The notes beneath the pieces were generated by a model. That model was given only the letters and a program-made list of their open reading frames with translations. It was not told the origin of the DNA and ran no database searches. From Acetobacterium sp. KB-1 (GTDB taxonomy: Bacteria; Bacillota; Clostridia; Eubacteriales; Eubacteriaceae): DNA of 64,000 bases. The translations under genes and the position numbers were made by a program. The stretch lies in NCBI RefSeq assembly GCF_003260995.1, contig NZ_CP030040.1, positions 680,578-744,577 of the forward strand, written 5' to 3'. Below, piece after piece: positions 54,290 to 63,950 of this stretch (the first letter of the stretch is position 1; each line of letters opens with the position of its first letter).

Positions 54290-54490
54290 CTATATCCTAT
54301 AGTAAATCTTTTTAATATCGGCCAGACCTTCCACAATCTCGGCTCTGGGAAAATCGGCACTAGTGAGAGCCGCATCGCTCAGATTGTCGGCTTCGTTAAG
54401 CTGTCCTTCGCCGAACATTTCAATTGCGACGACAGCTTTTTTAAAAACCTCATTGGTGTAAGTCAGAGTCCCAGAAACTTTTTGACATCT
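54290..54490 (-). pseudogene. Orphan open frame, probable gene fragment
   Basis: 66 codons without a start (…TYTNEVFKKAVVAIEMFGEG...ADIKKIYYRI), ending at 54290. The composition looks coding, but it opens inside the neighbouring Rpn remnant after a TGA. Likely a fragment; no family recognised. Confidence 0.35.
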
Positions 54491-55055
54491 TCAATACTTT
54501 TGAAGTTGTCGATTTCTTCATTCAAAGTTTCTAAAGTGACTAAATTCAATTGGGACAGTTTCTCACAATATTCTGCTAGCAGAATTCCCAGTTTTTTAGA
54601 CAAAGCTTTAATTGCCATTTTTGAATAAGCCCGTGCTTCACCCTTTTCAATGCCTTTTTCAAATCCTTCTTCTCTTAAACTTCAGCTAATGTCATGGTCA
54701 CTTCACTCCCTTTCTTGTAGGTTACTTCAAATTGCTTAATAACAGTATTCAGTTGATCCGTTGAAAGCTGGGGTCCTGATGACAGGATATAGCGCATGCA
54801 GGTTTCAAAATACTGCAGTCCTGTTTCCTTTTCCTCTAACTCATCCAGAGCTCTGGCGGCCTTAAAAATGTTTCCAAGAAATTCCTGACTGTTTTTCTTG
54901 AAAATGTCTCTGAAAATGGATAATACAATCGTCAGTTCTGCATTTCCTTTAATATCTTCATCTGAAAATTGCGATAAATCATAGATCAGGTAGCGATAAT
55001 CCGGCGTCAACTGTTTAACTTCTTCCGGTAAGGTCTCAAAATCCGATTTCCAGCT
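54463..55055 (-). pseudogene. Rpn/YhgA-family PD-(D/E)XK nuclease remnant
   Basis: The C-terminal half of a recombination-promoting nuclease (transposase_31): WKSDFETLPEEVKQLTPDYRYLIYDLSQ..., then MTLAEV, REEGFEKGIEKGEARAYSKM and a helical end (EDVKKFLGL). The N-terminal nuclease core is missing upstream of 55055. A single missing base after GCTGAAGTTT (about 54683) puts the last 70 codons in another frame. Such proteins mediate RecA-independent recombination; this one is dead. Confidence 0.75.
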
Positions 55056-55090
55056 CTAGCAGACATTTCAATTTGGCATCAGTCCCTTTT

Positions 55091-55768
55091 TCACAACATC
55101 CGATTCTCCGCAAAGCTATAATACCCTTCCCCCGCCACAATAATATGATCCACTACCGTGATAGCAATGGCTTCGGTGGCGGCTTTAATTTTCTTGGTCA
55201 CCGCTACATCAGCCTGCGAAGGCTGTCGGCTTCCGCCTGGGTGATTGTGAGCCAGGATAATACTGGCGGCCTGGTGGCGCAGAGCAGTTTCGACGATCAG
55301 TCGAGGGTAGACCGGGGCTTCGTTGATGGTGCCTTCATGGAGCAGGGTGGCCTGGTTGACCTTGTTCTGGCTGTCCAGACAGATGACATAAAAGGCCTCA
55401 TTGAGGCGGCCGGTAAAAAGGGCCATGGTATATTCGCCGGCTTTGGTAGTACTGTTTAGCACTGCCTTTTCCTTAAACTTGCCTTGCTGATAACGCCGGG
55501 CCAGCGCGGGAATCAGGGACAGCAAAATGGCGATGTTTTCGGTAACCCCAGCCTTGTCGCAGAGGTCCTTGGGATCGGCATCAAAGACCCCCGACAACGA
55601 CCCGTAATGGCTGATCAGTTGATGGGCTAACTCGTTGGTATCTTTCATCGGGACGCAATAAAAAAGCAACAGCTCGAGAATTTGATGATCCTCGAAACTG
55701 TCGATTCCTTCTTTGATGACCCGGTTTTTAACCCGTTGCCGATGACCTTTGTGGGGATTCTTATCCAT
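55091..55768 (-). CDS. radC: RadC/JAMM-domain protein
   Basis: 225 aa. N-terminal helix-hairpin-helix-like part (LISHYGSLSGVFDADPKDLCDKAGV), then the JAB/MPN domain: EAFYVICLDSQNKV, HNHPGGSRQPSQAD (zinc ligands), DHIIVAGEGYYSF. RadC proteins are common near mobile DNA; their role in repair is unproven. Slightly short at the C-terminus (SFAENRML) but complete in the domain. Confidence 0.9.
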   Translation of the reverse strand: MDKNPHKGHRQRVKNRVIKEGIDSFEDHQILELLLFYCVPMKDTNELAHQLISHYGSLSGVFDADPKDLCDKAGVTENIAILLSLIPALARRYQQGKFKEKAVLNSTTKAGEYTMALFTGRLNEAFYVICLDSQNKVNQATLLHEGTINEAPVYPRLIVETALRHQAASIILAHNHPGGSRQPSQADVAVTKKIKAATEAIAITVVDHIIVAGEGYYSFAENRML

Positions 55769-55957
55769 GCCGTTACCCTTTCACTGCCCTGATGGGTTTA
55801 TTTTTACAGAAATCTCTGATTAATTGTAGATTTTAACTCATTGTTTTATTATACGTTATTCTCCACAGATTTCAAAGCATATCGGGTGTAAATTATCGCC
55901 TTTTTATGCTTTTTATAAAAACCCGGTATCCCCTCGATCCATTTTACCAGCCAAGTC

Positions 55958-56581
55958 TTATGACTCACTGGTAAGGAATTCTGAGGAGATAACCTCACCC
56001 TTGGGCAGATTGAGATATACGATGGCCTTGGAGCCGTCAGAATTAAACCAACCCAACCCAATAACCTGTTTGGTCGTACCGGTTTCTGGCTTACTCAAGC
56101 TAATTTCGATACCGTCGCTACCCATCACCTCCTGAACCTCATAAAAGGGCATCCCCGCTGCCATCCGGTATGCCTGCTTGTCGGTGACTAAAAAAGGATT
56201 TAACGCCACCAGTTCCGGAGATTTTTCTGAGAAGAGCAGTTGTTTGGCGAAGACCATGTCATCTTCCCCGTACTTAATCAATACCCCATAATCACTGTGT
56301 GGGTCGTGATAAGCAACCCGACCATCGGACTGGACTTCTCCAGTAACTCCCAGTAGCGATTCCAACTGACTGCGGGGCATGTCGAGGTTAACAGCCTGGT
56401 AGAATTTAAGAACTTTCTGTGCGGCGGCTGTGGTTTCTGGATTGATGACCACGATGCTTTCTGTTTTCCCACCTTCCTGGGTAGCGGTTTTAACTGGTGT
56501 ACAGCCTGTAAATAACAGCATCCCTGCCACCAGCAGAACACCCCCCCATAAGCTAATTTTCTTTATTGGTATCAACATCAT
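55958..56581 (-). CDS. Putative lipoprotein
   Basis: 207 aa. Signal peptide with lipobox LLFTGC (Cys27). The mature part has two repeats of a SmpA/BLIP-like fold pattern (LDMPRSQLESLLG... and MPFYEVQEVMGSDG). Lipid-anchored on the outer face of the membrane; ligand unknown. GGAGGAAT before the ATG. Confidence 0.8.
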   Translation of the reverse strand: MMLIPIKKISLWGGVLLVAGMLLFTGCTPVKTATQEGGKTESIVVINPETTAAAQKVLKFYQAVNLDMPRSQLESLLGVTGEVQSDGRVAYHDPHSDYGVLIKYGEDDMVFAKQLLFSEKSPELVALNPFLVTDKQAYRMAAGMPFYEVQEVMGSDGIEISLSKPETGTTKQVIGLGWFNSDGSKAIVYLNLPKGEVISSEFLTSES

Positions 56582-56929
56582 AAATTCCTCCTTCTTGTCA
56601 TTATGACAACTGACAATTGCATTTGCTAAGTGTCTAACAACCCATTACAATTGCCAAGAACATTTAGTTTTGTTATACCCAGCTTCCGATATTTAAATCA
56701 TTTTGGCGTGGTAGCTACTATATCGCTTTTGGTTTCTTTATTACCCTTACTTCAAGTCGCTTAGTTTTTTAAAAATAATTTAGATTTTTTGAATAAAGCC
56801 ACACTTATTTGATATAACCTAAATACAACGACATGGTTTTTCTGTCCAGAACTGCAAACGTTTCCATTTTTGCCATTTTCTTACTGTTCCGGTCAGACAC
56901 CGGCTAGTTGAGCACATCTTTCGTAACTC
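56582..56929. other. Intergenic region between lipoprotein gene and IS3 element
   Basis: About 350 bp. Must contain the lipoprotein promoter on the minus strand; no strong -10/-35 pair is obvious. No gene or hairpin with T run is seen. Confidence 0.4.
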
Positions 56930-56985
56930 TATAATGTCCACAAATAGTTGGACACAAAATCCAGAAAATAAGATAAACTATACAC

Positions 56986-57306
56986 ATGAGTAGAAAACGA
57001 CGAACCTGGACCCCAGAGGAAAAAGCAGCCATCGTGCTGGAAATCCTCAGAGAAGAAAATACGTTAGCCGAGATCTCTAAGAAGTATGATGTATCTCAGC
57101 AATTATTAAGCCGCTGGAAAACCGAATTTATCGCCAATATGTCCGCCGTCTTCAATAAGAAAAATGAAGATGTTGACAAACTCAAACAAGAGCATGAAGA
57201 TGAAAAGGAGCTGCTCGTAAAGAAAATAGGCGAATTAACATTGGATGTCGATTGGCTTAAAAAAAAACAAATCCAAATCTCTCAAATGAAGAAAAAAGAA
57301 CGTTAA
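56986..57306 (+). CDS. IS3-family OrfA (transposase HTH protein)
   Basis: 106 aa. Transposase_8-type helix-turn-helix (RRTWTPEEKAAIVLEILREENTLAEISKKYDVSQQLLSRWKTEF) followed by a leucine-zipper coiled coil. Near its end A9 (57259-57267) gives codons AAA AAA AAA, a -1 slippery site for making the OrfAB fusion transposase. Confidence 0.93.
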   Translation: MSRKRRTWTPEEKAAIVLEILREENTLAEISKKYDVSQQLLSRWKTEFIANMSAVFNKKNEDVDKLKQEHEDEKELLVKKIGELTLDVDWLKKKQIQISQMKKKER

Positions 57307-58139
57307 TTGATTGGAAGCACCCTTTCTTAACCATAAAAAAACAGTGCCAACTTCTGACGCTATCGCGATCAACAGCTTATCATGAACCCATAGATGTTGC
57401 GCCATCCAAAGATGAAATCAATATCAAAAACGCCATTGATCGTATTCATTTTGAGGAGCCAGCCTATGGCGTCAGACGAATCAGGAATGAATTGCATAAA
57501 CTGGGCTTTCATCAAGTAGGCAGGCGTCTTGTCAGGCGTTATATGATGGAAATGGATATTGTTTGTTTCTATCCCGGCCCCAATCTGAGTAAGCGAGCCA
57601 AAGCAGCCAAAACTTATCCCTACCTGCTGAGAAATCTTGAAATTAACCAACCGAATCAGGTGTGGTCCATTGACATTACTTATATAGGAACCCCAAATGG
57701 ATTTGTGTATTTAACCGCTATTATTGACTGGTATTCCCGTTATATTGTGGGATACACCATCAGCAACACCTTGCAAACCGACATGGTCACCCGTGTTATA
57801 AAAACCGCCATTCAAACCTATGGTGCACCTGAGATCATTAACAGTGACCAGGGCAGTCAGTTTACGTCAAATGCCTATATTGACCTGATTAAAAGCTTTA
57901 AAACGACAAAAATCAGCATGGACGGTAAAGGCCGTGCTACCGACAATATTGCCATTGAACGGTTTTTTCGATCATATAAATGGGAACGCCTGTATTTGCT
58001 GTACCCGGAAACCGTCACTGAAGTGAGAGCCATGACAAAGGAATACATCGCTAAATATAACAATGAGCGAGGTCACCAGCGATTCAATTACAAAACACCG
58101 GCAGCTGTATTCTATGAAAATATGGCATTGGCTGCCTAA
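57261..58139 (+). CDS. IS3-family OrfB (DDE transposase), made by -1 frameshift
   Basis: Open in the -1 frame from the A9 slippery run. It reads ...TNPNLSNEEKRTLIDWKHPFLTIKKQCQLL, then HTH_21 (EEPAYGVRRIRNELHKLGF), then an rve domain with DDE set: Asp in WSIDITYIG, Asp in INSDQGSQFTS, Glu in NIAIERFFRSYKWE. Apparently intact. An internal ATG start (57492) would omit the HTH_21 part, so the fusion is the likely enzyme. Confidence 0.92.
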   Translation, partial: KKTNPNLSNEEKRTLIDWKHPFLTIKKQCQLLTLSRSTAYHEPIDVAPSKDEINIKNAIDRIHFEEPAYGVRRIRNELHKLGFHQVGRRLVRRYMMEMDIVCFYPGPNLSKRAKAAKTYPYLLRNLEINQPNQVWSIDITYIGTPNGFVYLTAIIDWYSRYIVGYTISNTLQTDMVTRVIKTAIQTYGAPEIINSDQGSQFTSNAYIDLIKSFKTTKISMDGKGRATDNIAIERFFRSYKWERLYLLYPETVTEVRAMTKEYIAKYNNERGHQRFNYKTPAAVFYENMALAA

Positions 58140-58250
58140 TCAAAACGCGAAAGGAGATTTATCTAAAAATTTCTAATTTCGTGTCTTGACAAGCGTGTAC
58201 ATTATACTCTTTCCAACTGCCCAAATCTGTTTTAGAAAGGATGTATCCAC

Positions 58251-60410
58251 ATGAAAACACGATTAAAACACCGACTATCGCTAATCTTCGTCGGTTTGGT
58301 CTGTTTGATTGTCATGTCCCCGATCACTTGGGCAAATGACATGGCTCCACCCTTAACTGCTCCATTAAATCCGGACTTTGTGCAATACCAGACTGACCTG
58401 GCTGCCGGTGAAATTAGCACCGCTACCACGGATGGGTATGGACTCGGCCACATTCCTGCGCCGCTTAACCGAGTGGATAGTCTTAAGGAAAACAGCTTTG
58501 ATACCTCAGCCACCCTTCCCATCAGTTATGATCTGCGCACCACCGGCCGGGTTACAGCAGTACGCAATCAAGGACAGTGGGGAAGCTGCTGGACCTTTGC
58601 CAGTCTGGGTTCTTTGGAATCCTACCTCAAACCGATAAAAACTGAGGATCTTTCCGAAAATAACATGATGTGGAATCATGGCTTCGATTATGGACCCAAT
58701 GATGGTGGTAACAGCGACATGGCTACTGCCTACCTGGCACGCTGGAGTGGTCCGGTCAGTGAAAGCAGCGATCCTTACGACTCGACTAAAAAAACTGGTC
58801 TGACTCCGATTCATCATGTACAGCAGATAGACTACCTCCCTAAATCTCAGGTTGCTGTTAAAGAAACGATCATCGCCGGTGGTGCTTTGTCCACCTCCAT
58901 CTTTGCCGATGCCTTTGACTTTCCCAGTTACTATAATGAGCAGTCATTTGCCCTTTACTACGATGGCTACGCCCAAACAAACCACGATGTCGCTATTGTC
59001 GGATGGAATGATAATTTCGACCGTAACCTTTTTAGCAAGATTCCACCGGGTAACGGCGCCTGGATTGTCAGAAATAGCTGGGGCACCGATTGGGGTGACG
59101 GTGGCTATTTCTATCTTTCTTATTATGACACCTATGCTGCCAATAACGTGGTGGCCTTCCATAGTGCTCAGTCCACTAGTAATTACAGTCGGGTCTACCA
59201 ATTTGATCCCCTTGGTAACACCATGTCCCGGGGTTATGCCACCGGTGACCAATCTTCCTGGGGAGCTAATATTTTTTCCGCCGTTGCCAGCGAAAACCTT
59301 ACTGCCATCAGCACCTATTCATTAAGCCCCAACACCACTGCAGAAATAAAAATCTATACCAACGTCTCCCCTGACAATCCCAGCAGTGGTCAATTAAGAG
59401 CAACGCAAACGACAACCTTTACCAATCAAGGCTACTATACTGTTGACTTAAACACCCCGGTGAACCTGACGGCTTCTCAATTGTTTGCGGTGGTAATTAA
59501 ATATACCACACCCCAATCGGATTATCCTGTTCCGGTTGAAGCACCGGTACCTAACTACAATAGTGGTGCCTCAGCTAATTTCGGGGAGAGCTTTATCAGT
59601 TCTGTCGGAACCGGCAATTGGTATGACATTGGTTACTACGATGATTCAAATGTTTGTATCAAAGCCTTCACTGGCGGACAAAGCGTTACCCTCCAAACGA
59701 TTGCTATTACAAAACCCGCCAATAAACTGATTTATCAAATCGGAGAATCTCTTGATCTAGCTGGTCTGGAGGTTACCGGAACCTACAGTGATGGCAGCAC
59801 CCGGGTAGAAACTGTCACAACGGCCAACGTTACCGGTTTTAACAGCGCCCAAGCCAGTGCTAATCAGGTACTGACCGTTACCGTGGGCGGCAAGACGGCC
59901 ACCTATACGATTCAGATCAAAACTGCAACTGAGCCAACGGTTAATTGTTATTACCGTACCCATGTTCAGAACATTGGTTGGCAAGGCAACCGTTCCAATG
60001 GCGAAATAAGTGGCACTTCAGGCTATGGCTACCGTCTCGAAGCGATCCAGATGCAGCTTGGTGAAACTAACTATGACCTCGGCATTGCCTACCACACCCA
60101 TATCCAGAATATCGGTTGGGCACCCTGGCGCTATGACGGTGAGGTCAGCGGTACCACTGGCTACGGCTATCGCCTTGAAGCCATCGAGATTCAGTTAGTC
60201 GGTGCCGATGCTGATCGCTTTGATGTCTATTACCGTGTTCATTGTCAGAACTTTGGCTGGATGGGTTGGGGTAAAAATGGCGAGATGGCCGGCACTTCCG
60301 GCTATGGCTATCGACTCGAAGCAATCCAGATCGAGGTCGTCCCCAAGGGCACTTATGCCAGTGGTTATGACGATAGTGATAACGGCGAACCGTTTTTGGA
60401 AATGAATTGA
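58251..60410 (+). CDS. Secreted papain-family (C1A) protease with lectin-like, Ig-like and ChW domains
   Basis: 719 aa. Signal peptide (1-28, cleavage near TWA-ND). C1A peptidase domain: Cys113 in GQWGSCWTFAS, His245 in TNHDVAIVGW, Asn275 in VRNSWGTDWGDGGYF. A lectin-like beta-sandwich follows (about 300-475), then a Big_3-like Ig domain (about 480-560, IGESLDLAGLEVTGTYSDGS). Three ChW repeats (about 565-710) each carry HxQNxGW and GYGYRLEAI(Q/E). ChW repeats occur mostly in clostridia and likely mediate cell-surface or protein binding. AAAGGATG precedes the ATG. Confidence 0.92.
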   Translation: MKTRLKHRLSLIFVGLVCLIVMSPITWANDMAPPLTAPLNPDFVQYQTDLAAGEISTATTDGYGLGHIPAPLNRVDSLKENSFDTSATLPISYDLRTTGRVTAVRNQGQWGSCWTFASLGSLESYLKPIKTEDLSENNMMWNHGFDYGPNDGGNSDMATAYLARWSGPVSESSDPYDSTKKTGLTPIHHVQQIDYLPKSQVAVKETIIAGGALSTSIFADAFDFPSYYNEQSFALYYDGYAQTNHDVAIVGWNDNFDRNLFSKIPPGNGAWIVRNSWGTDWGDGGYFYLSYYDTYAANNVVAFHSAQSTSNYSRVYQFDPLGNTMSRGYATGDQSSWGANIFSAVASENLTAISTYSLSPNTTAEIKIYTNVSPDNPSSGQLRATQTTTFTNQGYYTVDLNTPVNLTASQLFAVVIKYTTPQSDYPVPVEAPVPNYNSGASANFGESFISSVGTGNWYDIGYYDDSNVCIKAFTGGQSVTLQTIAITKPANKLIYQIGESLDLAGLEVTGTYSDGSTRVETVTTANVTGFNSAQASANQVLTVTVGGKTATYTIQIKTATEPTVNCYYRTHVQNIGWQGNRSNGEISGTSGYGYRLEAIQMQLGETNYDLGIAYHTHIQNIGWAPWRYDGEVSGTTGYGYRLEAIEIQLVGADADRFDVYYRVHCQNFGWMGWGKNGEMAGTSGYGYRLEAIQIEVVPKGTYASGYDDSDNGEPFLEMN

Positions 60411-60424
60411 TAAAAATCACCAAA

Positions 60425-60458
60425 CAAAAAAGCAACGACGATACGTCGCTGCTTTTTG
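60425..60458. terminator. Bidirectional terminator between the convergent protease and ChW/BspA genes
   Basis: GCAACGACG-AT-ACGTCGCTGC-type stem (one mismatch) with A run on the left and T run on the right, serving both strands. Confidence 0.8.
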
Positions 60459-60467
60459 TTTGGTATA

Positions 60468-63400
60468 CTAGCTAATTGGTTCGAGTGTATAATCTGTCCA
60501 ACTATTAAAGCCAGTATAAATAGCAGGGTATTTGATAGTGGTAATGGCGGAGCCGCTCGTCGGCGGAATAGCAGCCGTTCCCAACGTCGGGGCATCCCCG
60601 TTAAAGGTAAAGGTTCGGGCTATCGGGGTTTGAAAGTCAGTCAAAGCGAATGCCGTATTTCCAATGGTTTGCAATCCGACGGGCAAATCGATGGTTGTTA
60701 GCCCCTGACAACCATAAAAAGCTGAGATTGGAATGCTGGTGACCTGACTTGGAATCGTAATAGCCGTTAATCCCGTGAAATAAAAGGCATTGATACCGAT
60801 TGTTGTTAGGGAAGCCGGCAACGTCAGGGTTCGTAAATCACTACAGTCACCAAAGGCGTAGTCGCCAATTGAGGTAACCGTGTCTGGCAGTACGATACTG
60901 CTCAAGGCATAGCTTCCCATAAAACTTGAATTACCAATAATTGACAGTTGGGAACCAGACTTAAATGTGACCGTTGTCAGATTTGCGCAATTTTTAAAAG
61001 CTATTGCACCAATACTGGTTACCCTCGCGGGGATGGTTACCCGAGTTACACCACTATTATAAAAAGCAGAGGCCCCAATAGCGACAACATCCGCCGGTGT
61101 TCCATTAACGTCTATCGTGTCCGGAATCACCACATCCTTATTATCGCCATAATATTTGGTAATGGTGGCTTTGTTGTCGGTAACTAATACGTCATAACCC
61201 TCGGTCACTGTCACTGTGCAATTTTTAAAAAATGTATGATTGGGAGTCGTCGCTTTAATGGTTGCCGTTCCTTCGCTGATCCCGGTAACCAACCCGTTGA
61301 CATCCACCGTGGCCACCGCGAGATTGTCAGACATCCACACCAGCGTCTGGTCGGTGGCATTGGTCGGTTCTACCGAAGCGTTCAGCTGAGCCGTTTTGGT
61401 CACCCCCACCGACAGGGTAGCTTTATCCAGAGTGACCCCTGTTACTTCAAAAGCCGGAATCCGCTCTGATTTTACTTCCGACAGCAGCGATTCACCGTGG
61501 ACATCCTGAGCCTTGACAGCGAAATAATAGAGCTGCCTAGGCTCCAACCCGGTTTCGATTTTTGCTTTTGCTTCGGTCACAGGGGTAATAGTAGCATCTG
61601 AAAGATCACCTTTTTTACTAAAATAGACCTGATAGCCCGTTGCATTGGTAACTGCTGCCCAGCTTAAATCAACCGTCGGGGTGCCGGTATTGGTGGCCGT
61701 CGGGTCAGTCAGAGTTGGTTTTTCTAGAATAACCGCTTTGGTATACCCAGCCCAATCCACTGTTGAAAAGCCGATATAATTCTCATAATACTTGATCGTC
61801 GGAATGTGAGTAACGGTGATCGGAATCGCACTGGCACCTATCGCCCCCGGCACATCGCCCCGGAAGGTATAGCTGCGGCTGGCTGGTGCTTTGCCCGCAT
61901 CAAAACCAAAGGTAGCATTCCCAATCGAAATGACCCCTTTAGGGATCTCGATATCCGTCAACTTGGAACAGTTATTAAAGGCTTCAGTCCCGATGGCGGT
62001 CAGTCCCGATGGTAGCGTCACACTGGATAAATTGCTGCACCCGGAAAAGGCCTGATCAGAAATGGCGGTAATGGTCAACCCGCCAATGGTTTCCGGGATC
62101 ACAATGTCCGTGCTGCTGCCGTTCATCCCGGTGATCGTGCCGATGCCATCCGCGGTTTTGGTCACCTTAAATCTGGTCACGGCTACGGTGCAATTAGCCG
62201 ACTGCGTCCCATCAGCCGACGTGGCGGTAATGGTAGCCTCCCCTTCGGTGTTGGCACTCCCGGTGACCTTCCCGGTGGCATCCACCGTGGCAATGGTGGT
62301 ATCGCTGGTTGTCCAGGTGACCGTTTTATTCGTCGCATCCGCCGGTGCTACCGTGGCCGCCAGGGTTTCAGTATCATTGAAAGACAAGATCAAAGCCGAT
62401 TTATTCAGACTTACCGCGGTAACAGCAATCGGCCCCGGGGGTGTTCCCCCACCACTGCCGCCGCCACTATCCGGCGTCGGAAAGACCGGTGGAATCACCA
62501 CGCCCGGTTCCACCGTAACGGCACCTGGTTTCTTGTCAAAGACCACTCCGTCGGCTTTAACCTCGGCTTTGACCACATTGCCCTGACCTTTAACCGCCGC
62601 TTTGCCATCCAGCACCAGATCACTGACCGTGGTACCGGCCGCGACGGTTACCGTACTACCGGCGGCCCCGGCACTCACCGTCATCGTCCCGATAGTGGTG
62701 GTAGCGCCCTGGGTGGTCACGGTCATGTTGGGGGCATTGACTTCCACGCTGTCAAACTTACCTTCCAAAATAATCGTTTCCCCGGTAGCGTCTTCAGCGA
62801 TCACGACCGCCAGCCCATCTACATCCGTGGCCACAATCCGCACGGCTCCACTGGCGGTTTTCTCCATGATAATGCGGCTGTACGCACCGCCGTTGATCTT
62901 AATGCTGTTAACCCCGCCGCCGTGGACAACGGTATCGCCCTTAACTGTGACGTTGTTCAGGGTGACGTTGCCGTCCCCCACGGCCTCACTAATGGTCAGA
63001 TTACCCTGAATCAGCAGATTCTGGAGAGTTACCCCATCGGCTGCGACAATTACATCACCGGCCACTGTTTCAGTGCCAGTGGTCGGGCCGTAAGTACCGA
63101 CCTTGTCATAAACCGTCGGCTCAATTGGTTCCGGTGGATCAACCGCGGTTTTAACTACCTGTACCAGCAGCGCTTCCAGACGCAGCGAACTCCCGACCGT
63201 GCCTAACTGCGCACCATCGGCCAGCCACTGGGTTTTATCAGCCGGCAAATCGCCAACATTCTGAACATGGCCGCGATACTGAACGCTGTAATCCGTCAAC
63301 GCTTTCCCGGCGCGATCAGTCAAAACAATCTTGACCGCTTCAATTCGCAGGCCGTCCCCCCGAGTACCGGCATAGGCACCGTCTTTGGGCCAATCGGCGG

Positions 63401-63701
63401 AATCGTTCTCGTCATACAGCCAGCCCTTATTCTGAACATGGACGTTATAACGCAATTCCATCCCCTCGGGAACGGTTCCCGTCAACTTAATTTCAAAGCC
63501 CTCAATCCGCTTGCTCTGACCAACCGTGCCGATGATTTCGGGACTGTCGACCCAGCTGCCGTCAAGTGGGTAATCGCCCTGATCTTGAATGTGGCCCCGG
63601 TAGGAAACTCCCACGGGATTATCAGCAGCCCAAGCCGTTAGCGGTAACCATAAAAAAAGTATTGTGATCAAAGCACACTGGTAAACAAATTTATTATTCA
63701 T
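60468..63701 (-). CDS. Large secreted ChW/BspA/Big_2 repeat surface protein
   Basis: 1077 aa. Signal peptide (cleavage near AWA-AD at about 26). Three N-terminal ChW-type repeats (VSYRGHIQDQGD, YNVHVQNKGW, VQYRGHVQNVGD). A beta-helix-like stretch follows (about 200-400; VTLNNVTVKGDTVVHGGG-type pattern). Two Big_2 Ig-like domains read SATVDATGKVTG-type motifs, one before BspA repeats, one after an FN3-like domain (about 690-760). Two blocks of LRR_5/BspA repeats (TAISDQAFSGCSNLSSVTLPSGL; ...). Probably binds cell wall, polysaccharide or host/partner protein. No enzyme site seen. Confidence 0.9.
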   Translation of the reverse strand: MNNKFVYQCALITILFLWLPLTAWAADNPVGVSYRGHIQDQGDYPLDGSWVDSPEIIGTVGQSKRIEGFEIKLTGTVPEGMELRYNVHVQNKGWLYDENDSADWPKDGAYAGTRGDGLRIEAVKIVLTDRAGKALTDYSVQYRGHVQNVGDLPADKTQWLADGAQLGTVGSSLRLEALLVQVVKTAVDPPEPIEPTVYDKVGTYGPTTGTETVAGDVIVAADGVTLQNLLIQGNLTISEAVGDGNVTLNNVTVKGDTVVHGGGVNSIKINGGAYSRIIMEKTASGAVRIVATDVDGLAVVIAEDATGETIILEGKFDSVEVNAPNMTVTTQGATTTIGTMTVSAGAAGSTVTVAAGTTVSDLVLDGKAAVKGQGNVVKAEVKADGVVFDKKPGAVTVEPGVVIPPVFPTPDSGGGSGGGTPPGPIAVTAVSLNKSALILSFNDTETLAATVAPADATNKTVTWTTSDTTIATVDATGKVTGSANTEGEATITATSADGTQSANCTVAVTRFKVTKTADGIGTITGMNGSSTDIVIPETIGGLTITAISDQAFSGCSNLSSVTLPSGLTAIGTEAFNNCSKLTDIEIPKGVISIGNATFGFDAGKAPASRSYTFRGDVPGAIGASAIPITVTHIPTIKYYENYIGFSTVDWAGYTKAVILEKPTLTDPTATNTGTPTVDLSWAAVTNATGYQVYFSKKGDLSDATITPVTEAKAKIETGLEPRQLYYFAVKAQDVHGESLLSEVKSERIPAFEVTGVTLDKATLSVGVTKTAQLNASVEPTNATDQTLVWMSDNLAVATVDVNGLVTGISEGTATIKATTPNHTFFKNCTVTVTEGYDVLVTDNKATITKYYGDNKDVVIPDTIDVNGTPADVVAIGASAFYNSGVTRVTIPARVTSIGAIAFKNCANLTTVTFKSGSQLSIIGNSSFMGSYALSSIVLPDTVTSIGDYAFGDCSDLRTLTLPASLTTIGINAFYFTGLTAITIPSQVTSIPISAFYGCQGLTTIDLPVGLQTIGNTAFALTDFQTPIARTFTFNGDAPTLGTAAIPPTSGSAITTIKYPAIYTGFNSWTDYTLEPIS

Positions 63702-63856
63702 TTTTCTCCTGCCATTCTCATCTATTTAAAATATTGTCTTAATTTTACCACTTCTATAAAAACCATTCTATCTTTTAAATGGCGTATTTTTAATGTAAAA
63801 AGGAGTAGATTTTTAAAATCAACAGTCAACACTATAACAACCCGTTCTTAACTAGC

Positions 63857-63886
63857 AAAAACCCGCAGTCCAAAAACTACGGGTTC
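63857..63886 (-). terminator. Terminator of the next minus-strand gene
   Basis: Minus strand AACCCGTAGT...ACTGCGGGTT stem (one mismatch) followed by TTTT, about 65 bp after the stop codon at 63951. Confidence 0.7.
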
Positions 63887-63950
63887 ATGTAATACAACCA
63901 AAGCTGTGTAATTAATTCAACGCTGATCATAAATTAAACAACTATCCGGT

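Larger units (their letters stand above)
56930..58206 (+). mobile_element. IS3-family insertion sequence
   Basis: 1277 bp. Left end TATAATGTCCAC and right end, read inward, TATAATGTACAC form the tips of imperfect inverted repeats. CTC (56927-56929 and 58207-58209) flanks both sides as a 3-bp target duplication typical of IS3. It encodes OrfA and OrfB in -1 register. If the tips start at TGT instead, the flanks do not match, so I prefer the longer ends. Confidence 0.8.

Noticed and set aside
54269-54628. 119-codon plus-strand frame
   Set aside because: Opposite to better-supported minus-strand gene remnants with recognisable Rpn sequence.
62062-63009. Long plus-strand frames opposite the 1077-aa surface protein
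   Set aside because: Codon shadows of a GC-richer repetitive gene; no signals for plus-strand genes there.
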